This document shows positions 56,168-64,000 of a stretch of DNA of 64,000 nucleotides, one piece after another. A model generated the notes under the pieces. That model was not told where the DNA came from and did no database searches. It saw only the letters and a list, made by a program, of their open reading frames with translations. Location: contig OZ007575.1 in NCBI GenBank assembly GCA_963931925.1, positions 32,490,894 through 32,554,893 of the forward strand. Direction: 5' to 3'. The DNA comes from Onchidella celtica. Its lineage: Eukaryota; Mollusca; Gastropoda; Systellommatophora; Onchidiidae. Position 1 is the stretch's first letter. Every line of letters starts with the position of its first letter. The position numbers and the translations under genes were made by a program.

Positions 56168-56870
56168 GGGGCCGCGCGCACTATCCCGTTCCGCATGCTG
56201 CACGGCGTGCAAACGCAGATTTTTGCTTGCTTGGCAAAGAGTTTACCGTGCTGCACGCCGCGCGAAGTAGGCTGGGAAATGCAAGGGCTGTCTTTCAAAG
56301 TATGAGCAACATCTGGAAATCGACACAATACGGCATCAACACCAAGATCAGACTGTACCAAAGCTGTGTCCTATCCACACTCCTGTATGGATCAGAGTGT
56401 TGGCGAATGACAGAAGGTGACCTCGCCAAGTTGTCTTCCTTCCACACCACATGTCTTCGTAGGATTCTCCGCATCTTTTGGCCAAACAAGATTTCTAATC
56501 AGGAACTACTAAGGCGATGCAAGCAAGAAGAAATAGCCAACATCATCACGAAGAGACGATGGAGATGGCTTGGACACGTGGTGCGAAAGGAAGCAAATTC
56601 TATAACCAAAACAGCACTTCAGTGGACACCGGAGGGACAGCGCAAGCGAGGCAGACCCAAGGCAACCTGGCGGAGAACAATCGAGGCAGAGATGAAATCC
56701 TTCAATCACTCATGGGGAACTCTCGCAAAGATGGCCCAGGACAGACAGGGCTGGAGATCCTTTGTTGCTGCCCTAAGCACCAGTGGGTGCAACAGGAAAT
56801 AGTAGTAGTAGTACGCCGCGCGAAAGATTGCTTGCATTGAACGGGTGGTTAATTTTAACAGAGTGCGCGC
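56168..56870. mobile_element. GC-rich palindromic repeat, host of a LINE insertion
   Basis: 'ccgcgcgcact' near 56169 is mirrored by 'agtgcgcgcgg' near 56860. Inside, 'gctgcacg(g/c)cg' words occur in both orientations at 56196-56262. Without the LINE fragment the unit is about 150 bases. It may be a small MITE; no target duplication was found. Confidence 0.4.
56267..56812 (+). mobile_element. 5'-truncated RTE-like LINE, 546 bp
   Basis: An exact 12-bp target duplication, acgccgcgcgaa, flanks it (56255-56266 and 56813-56824). The + strand frame reads the end of a LINE ORF2 without interruption: LLYGSECWRMTEGDL, RRWRWLGHVVR, GQRKRGRPKATWRR, then a stop near 56800 and a (tag)n tail. There is no reverse transcriptase left. 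The duplication length equals that of the large LINE at 8249, and the tail is the same kind, so both belong to related families. Confidence 0.9.
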
Positions 56871-57569
56871 GGGACCTAAGTTAGTACACAAAATAATACA
56901 TTCAAGAAAATTCACTTACAAAGTACAGGGTACAAAATGCCCAAGGCACGATACACCGGAAATATACACCTAGGTTACAACACAAATAACAGAACACCAT
57001 GAACATAAATACGCGATGCAGTGTAGTACACAGAAAAGCAATACTCAGCACACAAATCCAAACATGTAGTTTACAATAAACAGCACACAACACAGATTGC
57101 ACAACACACGAATTGAAGTATTAGCACACAATCCTACAAAGGTCGTCGCCAGCAGAATTAAAAAATAGATTATGCAATCTGGCAACTCGAAGGTGAGAAT
57201 GCGACCCAACGCATGAATCAAGCTACGACGCTATGAATCCTGGCGTAAGTTTTGAGGTAGGCTACCGATATGGACCGTAATGGTGATAATGAAACTACCA
57301 CGATACTAATTTGTAGGTTATCCCCCGATTTAGACTATGCTGAAAACTGTACAACAGGCTGTTGACATCAGACAAACGTGTCCGTCCATCTGAAGGTTAG
57401 ACCTTTCATCCTTCTGTCAAATAGCCTTACCAGTACACAAAAGAAACCCATATATCTCATGCAGGTGTTCTTATCCAGCCGTCCTCCAACTTCACCGCAC
57501 ACCCACTTCAGTTTCATTTTAATGCTTCATAAAAATTCCTCCGCCACCATCCCCGAGTTCCCTCATTTA
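56825..57569. other. Non-coding stretch
   Basis: Many 'acacaca' and 'caaaatac' words, but no exon, RNA gene or terminal inverted repeat that I could support. Confidence 0.5.
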
Positions 57570-57781
57570 GTGGTCTTGTCCACAGCATCTGCTCCGCTCC
57601 GCATTTTTTTTGTTTTTTTCGGAAAATGACGTATGAAAAACTCCTAAGCTTTGCTTCGATGGCGGTGAGGAGCGGAGCGGAACGGATGGTGTGGACAAGT
57701 ATACAATGGCAAAAAATGTTTTACTTTTTCATGCGTCATTTTCCGTAAACATAGCGGAGCGAATGCTGTAGACAAGATCAC
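57570..57781. mobile_element. Palindromic MITE of about 212 bp
   Basis: The left arm (gtggtcttgtccacagcat, 'gctccgctccgc', 'cggaaaatgacgtatgaaaa') is mirrored by the right arm ('ttttcatgcgtcattttccg', 'gcggagcgaatgctgta', gacaagatcac). Arms are about 70 bases and differ by several bases. Target duplication unclear. No ORF. Confidence 0.75.
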
Positions 57782-58849
57782 CTAGATGAGTTATTTGGTT
57801 ACTGTGACAACAGATGTCACGACAACAGATGTCACGACAACAAACCTCTTATTAAATAAGTAAAGTGTCGAATTTTCATTCTGAGGTACACTACACACTT
57901 TTCTTCATCTGTCAGAATTTGGAGCACCAAAAGTGAAATTCCACACCCATTTCTTGTTGAGAACATAATTAATGATTTGTACCCTGTCTTTACTTTGCTG
58001 TTCCAGAGAAAAGAAACTAAAACCAAAAAACAAAACTTTTGCCTTTGGTGTCGATGTAATAGTGACAGCTAGGGCATGGGCAGACGCGGATATTCGGTTT
58101 GAACACCCAACCGTCCCCAGCGAAACAGATGGAGGGATCTCTGTGCATGATTAGTGACGTCATCGCTGTGAATAGCAGATTATAGTGTGCACTTTTTACA
58201 GTGTATCAATTTATAAAGTTTTCAAGTTTAATGATTTAATATCAGGGCAAGGAGGGTTTGGCAATTCGAGACAAAGATTTAAATCACAATAGGCTGGCAT
58301 TCTTTTCTTCTTTTTCTGCTTCGCCTCCCACCCACCTCCTACTTTTTGGGGGGGGGGGGGAGAGACAGTAAAATAAACCTGAACGAAAGAAGAAGCGAAC
58401 TGATAATATCGCACATAAATAAAAATAAACAAACTATAGATTCCATTGCTTTTTTTTTTTTTTCGTTATTTATAATCGATTTGAAATGGATTGTGCGTCG
58501 TTATTTGGTTTCCTTCCCCGGTATAATAAGGAAAGATACTGGAGATGGAAAAGACGGAACTAATCTATTTAAAACCTAAATAGTGAAGATATTATATAAA
58601 AGATCATGTAACAGTAATATGTTCAAGACAAATATAAAGTGGAAAAAAAAAAAGAAAGAAAATACGAAACTTTCTCGAACGTTAGCTTAGTGTGCTACCG
58701 GAAGTGTGAAAAATAAGATCTCTCAATATAGAGCTAAGTCATTAGGGAAACACAAATATTGACCAAAATCGTCTCACGGATTTCATCTAGTATTGATGTG
58801 GGAAGGGGAGAAGTGATTTTGAAGCCGTCTTTCTACTCACAAAGTCAAG
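57782..58849. other. Upstream region and presumed promoter of UBE2M
   Basis: No exon. A direct repeat 'caacagatgtcacga' occurs twice near 57810-57840, and a G run lies near 58347-58360. The last few hundred bases should hold the UBE2M promoter and 5' untranslated sequence. A TATA-like 'ttatataaaag' is at about 58591, and an ETS-type site is at 58697. Confidence 0.45.
58697..58706 (+). promoter_or_regulatory. ETS/GABP-type site upstream of UBE2M
   Basis: ACCGGAAGTG matches the full consensus bound by GABP and other ETS factors, common in promoters of constitutively expressed genes. It is about 150 bases before the UBE2M start codon, a usual promoter distance. Function is inferred from sequence and position only. 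Confidence 0.5.
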
Positions 58850-61800
58850 ATGATTAAATTATTTTCATTAAAACAGCAAAAGAAAGATGGTGAAAGTGCA
58901 CCTGAGCGAGGAAAGAGAGCGTCTGCTGCCCAGCTGAGAATTCAGAAAGGTATGCAGGGCAACAAATTTAGAATTAGATGTAGATCTAGATCTAGATATT
59001 CTAGGTAGATTTAACCACTGTCTTATTATTTGTAAGCCGTTTTACTGCTTGTCATCCATCTAGAGTCAGTATATTACAACAGTAGTTGGTAGTACTAGAT
59101 CTAGTAGGCTACAGTAGTAGGTAACGACAATCACAACCAAACAGCGAGTGTCAGTGTGTATGCTGGTGTGTACTTCTTAAGTGTGGCTTGTGCAACTTCA
59201 TAGATTTTCAAGATCGAGATCTGGATGTACAGACTACAGATTTAGCTTATGTTGTTGTCTATAATTACATCTAGATCTAGATCTAGTGAGTAATGACAGT
59301 AGTTTTAAGTCTTACCAAGCATCTAGATCTAGATCTAGATCTAGATCTACATAGATGAATCTAGAGTCTAGATCTCGAATTTGAGGAGGTTCTGCCATCA
59401 TTGACTGTGTGTAGATCTGCTTTTAAGTCTCACCCCACGCGCTACCCGTAAAGCCCGCTGCCCGGCCAGTGACCTTACTCACGGAAAATCTTATCTGGGG
59501 TCATTGACCCTTGCCGCTATGCGATGACCACTCACGCTGTCCACGTGGTTCGGTTTTTATTGATCGGTATGAAAACATTCGCTGCTATGCCTTATCACGC
59601 TTGATAATGAATTAACCAGCAAAACCTTCTACTCTGTCAGTCTCTGACCAATGATCTGACTTGTGATTCCAAACTGACAGCTGTAGTTTTCGTGAGAACG
59701 AATAATTAGCCACGCCCTCCCAAGCCCACAAATGGATTCATCCTGATTGATACAGTCTAATAAACCAATGTGGGCATTTGGGGCAGAGATTATTTCAGAG
59801 CTTGTTTCTTATTGATTCTTAGATACAGACAACTCCAGATGGTGGTCAGCTTGTGAGAAAATGAGATAATGCAAATTTGTTGAGCAACAGTTCGCATGTC
59901 GATGTTACATCTTTTGAAAGTGTGGGGAGACCCTTTGAAAGCTTCTGTTTAAATTGTGATTCCAACTAGTGGTTCCCTGGTTAACATATCCATGTCACAA
60001 TGCCTTTGATTTAGAAGAGATACAGTGAACAATAAGATGGTGGTTACGTCTCAAAAAGGTCAGTGACCTGACGCGTGAAAATACAGCTTGCGCGTGTCGC
60101 GGTCAGCTTGACGTTGCCGACTTTTGCCGCCCGTGGGGCGTTAGCGCTTGCGAAACATGGGCGCAGGGTGAGGGTTAATAGTGTTATGATTTGATAGATT
60201 GATAAGTATCACAGATTCATTGTTCTATCTGTCAATGGGGTGTGGGATAGAGAGAGAGGAAATATTAATCTTGTAATAAGGATGTTGATAGAAAATAGTA
60301 TCTCATGTTATTTTGCATGGCAGATGAATTAGAGAATAATGGATTGTATGAGGAGTAGGAGAGACGGAGAGTGTGTGGTTGATGTTTTGTTGCCACTCTA
60401 CAAGTATCTGGAAGGAGTTCGTAAAACTAATAGCCTGCATTGCTTTCAGGAGATATAGAGTCTAAATATGGGCCAAATTATGTGGGGTTTGGGACACATG
60501 TGGCTACAGATTTTTTGTTTGTTTGTTTTTATTTAAATTAAAAATTCAGTGGTGGTATAAATTACGACTAGATCCCAGGCAGGAATGAAACAAAACAAAA
60601 AAATTTATATATCGCATGCAGGCATAATTCCATCCATTATGATAATTGAACCTACATTTTCCTGTCAGAAAATTGGCTATTTTAGCCAAAAAATTTTTTT
60701 CACTGTTTTAAATGGACTTTTCCAGATATCAATGAACTTAATCTTCCCAAGACTTGCCAGGTGGACTTCCCAGACCCTGATGATCTTCTCACTTTCAAAG
60801 TGATCATTTCACCAGATGAGGTACAGATTGATCTCTATTCTCTGTCTCTTCCTCCTAGATTTTGTTGCGACAACTCTGCAAGCTTGTCATAAATGTGCCT
60901 CAATTTCTAAGATAATACATGAATTCATGAACTCTCTTGGCATAAACAAACATTTTTGAATATAAATTTTAAAACAAATATGTAATTTTGTCATATTTAC
61001 TCACTTTAACTTGAAGCACATCGAGATTGATAAGTTTTATAGTACATCTTTGAACTTTTTTAAATTATTTTTTTCAGGAATTTTACAGAGGAGGTCGCTT
61101 TGTGTTCAGTTTTAAAGTTGGTCAGGGATATCCTCATGACCCACCCAAAGTGAAGTGTGAAACCAAAGTTTACCATCCTAACATTGACCTGGAGGGAAAT
61201 GTGTGCTTGAATATCCTCAGGTAGAGTGTACACTGGGTTATCACATTATGGGTAGATTGTGTAGGTATATTGTCACAGCTCTACAATAATGACATACGTC
61301 AGACTTAAATGCCGACAGGCAACTGGCCATACATTGCATTCCTGAGCATGAAGGAACAGATAATATTATAGGAAAAGAAATGCGCGAATAGGAAAATAGA
61401 ATCATAATGGCAGGAAATGAAACAGTATCTTACTTAATGTCTCAAAAATGTCAAAAATGACTGATGCCATTACCGTAGAGCAGTGACGATATGTCATCTT
61501 GGGTAGTTAGTATAGATGTTGGTCACCGCAAACAGGTGTTGTCAACACTGATCTTGGGCAGTAGAGTAGGAACTGGTCATCCCAGACATATGTTGCAGAT
61601 ACTGATCATTTTAGACAGGTGTTGGTCAATACAGACAGGATGTGTAAGTACTCATTGTCACAGGTAGTGTAGCTGTTGGTTATCATAGGCAGTGTAGATG
61701 CTGACTGTCCTTCACAGATAATCATAATGTAGAGCAGAGGTAAGTCTTCTTGGTCTGGTAGTGTAGACACTGCTTATCAAGGAGCTAGTTATGACATAGC

Positions 61801-63354
61801 TATGAAACAAAGCCCTAAAGTGAGCACTTCCTTCATGACATGGCCAGTGTCTGAACATAATACCTTACTCTCCGTCTGGTAGCTTATCTTTTATAATATA
61901 ATCTATCACACATGTCACATGTTTGGTACTGCAGTATTTCATGATTCATCTGAATGGGTTAGTGTGTTTGATTTGACTGAAAGTGAAAATCTTTGATGTC
62001 AGCCGATACATCTGGTGGCATTGTTAATGTTATGCTTATGTGACTGTGTATTTAATTTGTAACTGGTAAAAGCGGTATATTTGATGGAAGACATTTGTTG
62101 ATTGGGACCTGAAGTGTTTGATATTAGTGGATTACATGTATACATTTTGCATTTGAAAAGATAGACCCCTATCATAGGCATCTTTGCACCTTTTATGTTT
62201 TAATGATAAGATCTATAATAATTAATATAATCAAAGAAATATGTAAGATACAGTTTGGCCAGTATTGAACCGATGTGTCATAAAACCCAAACTGTATTTA
62301 ATTATCACTTGCTTTCTTTTAAACTTTTGTTATGACTGAAATAACTGATGTCGCCCAGTGTGTTTAGTGTGATGAGTCCGTGTTGTATCAGTGTAAACTG
62401 TAATAGATGCATTCGATGTACCTTAAACTAGATACTTCATGTTTTGTCTTATTTCTTTCCCAGGGAAGACTGGAAACCTGTGCTCACTATCAACTCAATA
62501 GTCTATGGTCTGCAATATCTATTCTTGGTAAGCAATGATCTTGCAGTTTTCACTGTTTTAGGGGATCTTACTTTTTCATCTGTGATATTTCACTTCTAAA
62601 AGCACCATTCCCCCCCCCCCCCCCCCCTTATAATTTAGCCAAAGCTCGTAAGTTCTTTACTTACTTTGGCAGGATAAGAAAAAATTTGTCAGTTCCCCAA
62701 ATTCTTATTTGTAATGCAGATGAAAGAAATGTAAGTGAACCCAATGCCTCGTTATGTTTGGGCATGTGTGTGCATGCAGTGGAGCTGCTTCCTGTTGTAG
62801 TAATATTTAAATTTGACCTGTTTTATACCACAGGCTTACACTGGTATTTAACTAACTAGCTTCCAAATTCAGTTTGTCTTCTTTCCAGAGATCATCAATT
62901 TCTGAATTTGGTAGATAACACGTGTTCTTCTGTGCCCTCCACTGTGCTTACACACACATGCATACACATGCACAAACACACACTTTTTTTTTGCTATTGT
63001 TTTTTTTCCTGCTTATGAAAGGAGAGGTAAAACAAATGTTCAGACAGGCCAGGCCGACATAAAAGACAGTGAAACCTGGTCACTCAGTCAGTTTGTAAAC
63101 TGCATCCTTGTCTTTCATTTAAAGAAGTAGTTGTGAATTGTTTTTGTTTGTAGCTGTCCAGACTACAACTTGGATTATGAAGTTCAACACTAATGAATTT
63201 CCTTGTCTTACAGGAGCCTAACCCTGAAGATCCTCTCAACAAAGAGGCAGCTGAAGTCTTGCAGACCAACAGACGATTGTTTGAACAGAATGTTGCTAAG
63301 TCAATGAGAGGAGGACATATAGGCAATGTCTACTTTGAACGTTGCCTCAAATGA
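58850..63354 (+). CDS. UBE2M: NEDD8-conjugating enzyme UBE2M (UBC12), five exons
   Basis: Coding exons: 58850-58949, 60726-60820, 61078-61220, 62464-62527, 63214-63354. All introns are GT-AG, and the sum is 543 bases, 180 residues (human 183). The start [12 protein letters not shown] is the N-terminal extension special to UBC12, which docks on the NEDD8 E1 and, through its first residue, on DCN1-type E3s. The E2 core follows with HPN at 98-100 and the catalytic Cys108 in [10 protein letters not shown]. It carries NEDD8 from the E1 (NAE1-UBA3) to cullins through RBX1 and so activates cullin-RING ubiquitin ligases. The C-terminus ends RCLK as in other animals. Only the linker at residues 13-24 differs clearly from vertebrates. 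The sequence looks fully functional. Intron 1 carries a MITE and a TAGATC-rich tract. Confidence 0.97.
58975..59375. repeat. TAGATC-rich palindromic tracts in UBE2M intron 1
   Basis: Short runs of the self-complementary hexamer tagatc/ctagat occur at 58977-59000, 59268-59290 and 59320-59375, the longest with about five units. Isolated ctagatct words are scattered through much of the window. Confidence 0.75.
59427..60174. mobile_element. piggyBac-like MITE candidate
   Basis: TTAA lies on both sides (59423-59426 and 60175-60178). The ends read inward as GTCTCACCCCACGCGC and CCCTCACCCTGCGCCC, 11 of 16 matching. TTAA is the piggyBac target site. The 748-bp interior has no transposase frame. TTAA is frequent in AT-rich DNA and the inverted repeats are short and imperfect, so this remains tentative. 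Confidence 0.4.
61490..61720. repeat. Degenerate repeat in UBE2M intron 3
   Basis: Words such as 'ggcagtgtagatgctg', 'gttggtca' and 'acaggtgttg' recur loosely every 30-60 bases. Too diverged to define a unit. Confidence 0.5.
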
Positions 63355-64000
63355 TTTTTACTGATATCTGTATTTGCATCCATTATTTACGACAGAAAAG
63401 CTATGACAAAACGACTTAATATGACTTTGAGAAGACAGTTTGATTTGCTGTTTTTAACGAGGGAGCTGTGAATACATATGCATGTCCAGGGCTCATTATT
63501 TGAGCACAGCAGTTTGGACTCGGTGTTTTTAGCCGCGGCTCTTGTCCAAACTCTTCTCGGCCAACAGTGTTACTGATTTAAGATTTGAGGTGAATGAAAG
63601 TAGTGATCTGTTTGCTTGTCTCCATGTTGGGGTCATTTTCCGTGGAATACATGATGTTGAACATTACTGGAAGCCAGTGGAAGTTTAAAGTTTGGGGTTT
63701 GTGAGTTTGCTGATTCTGTATTGTACCATTTGACATGCAAGTTTGGGAGACAGCTGGCAGCTTAAGTGTGATGTGCTTATAGGGGTGATCTGCGCGCTGT
63801 ACATATGAAGGCATTTGTAACCGTTTGTGTGTGTGTGAGGACATGTATCTTAAAGAGTGTTTGCTGTATGGTGCTGTGATGTCAAAACATTAACTCAGAG
63901 CAGTTCTGAAACATAAGCTATCCTGAGGAAAGAGGTGTGTCTGAATACCAGCAGGACCTCAACACAATAATTATTTATATATATGTACAAGTATTGTCAT
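63355..64000 (+). other. UBE2M 3' untranslated region (to the window end)
   Basis: Non-coding sequence after the UBE2M stop. No AATAAA is seen before 64000, so the end of the transcript may lie beyond the window. Confidence 0.5.

Overview
This is eukaryotic nuclear DNA, AT-rich and intron-containing. It most likely comes from a gastropod mollusc. Two conserved animal genes can be spliced by eye with GT-AG introns. The repeats fit a mollusc: RTE-like LINEs, a Gmr1-type gypsy element, and an element of the N-RAG-TP kind, which I know from the sea slug Aplysia. The species is an inference.

Positions 1-8236 hold no recognisable host exon. They contain a 5'-truncated LINE with an RNase H domain (1520-1905), a diverged duplication (1955-2620), a hAT-type MITE (3574-3790) and an array of about 141-bp satellite units (6035-7680). 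A lone inverted relative of that unit lies at 640-745. Positions 8249-25403 are one RTE-like LINE with a 12-bp target duplication. It is split by two LTR retrotransposons that landed 44 bp apart: a non-coding element (9652-14715) and a coding Ty3/gypsy-like element (14765-23598). The coding element has integrase upstream of reverse transcriptase, a SCAN-like capsid, and a foldback that wrecks the start of gag.

Positions 25416-32021 hold microsatellites, LINE and SINE remnants, two more hAT MITEs and a minisatellite. Positions 32022-48908 are a complete LARGE-family glycosyltransferase gene: 19 coding exons, 719 residues, both DxD sites present. One of its introns carries a 2586-bp element coding for a protein like the RAG1 N-terminal region (41886-44471). 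Its terminal repeats share a perfect 19-bp block but differ in spacing by 10 bp, about one helical turn. Other LARGE introns hold MITEs, a LINE remnant and a local duplication. After LARGE come a roughly 40-bp repeat array (49205-50345) and about 8 kb of non-coding DNA with a few elements.

Positions 58850-63354 are a complete UBE2M/UBC12 (NEDD8-conjugating E2) gene of five exons and 180 residues, with an ETS-type site 150 bp upstream. LARGE acts in the Golgi on dystroglycan glycans, and UBE2M acts in the cytosol and nucleus on cullins. They are neighbours without an evident functional link. The main biological interest lies in the mobile elements.
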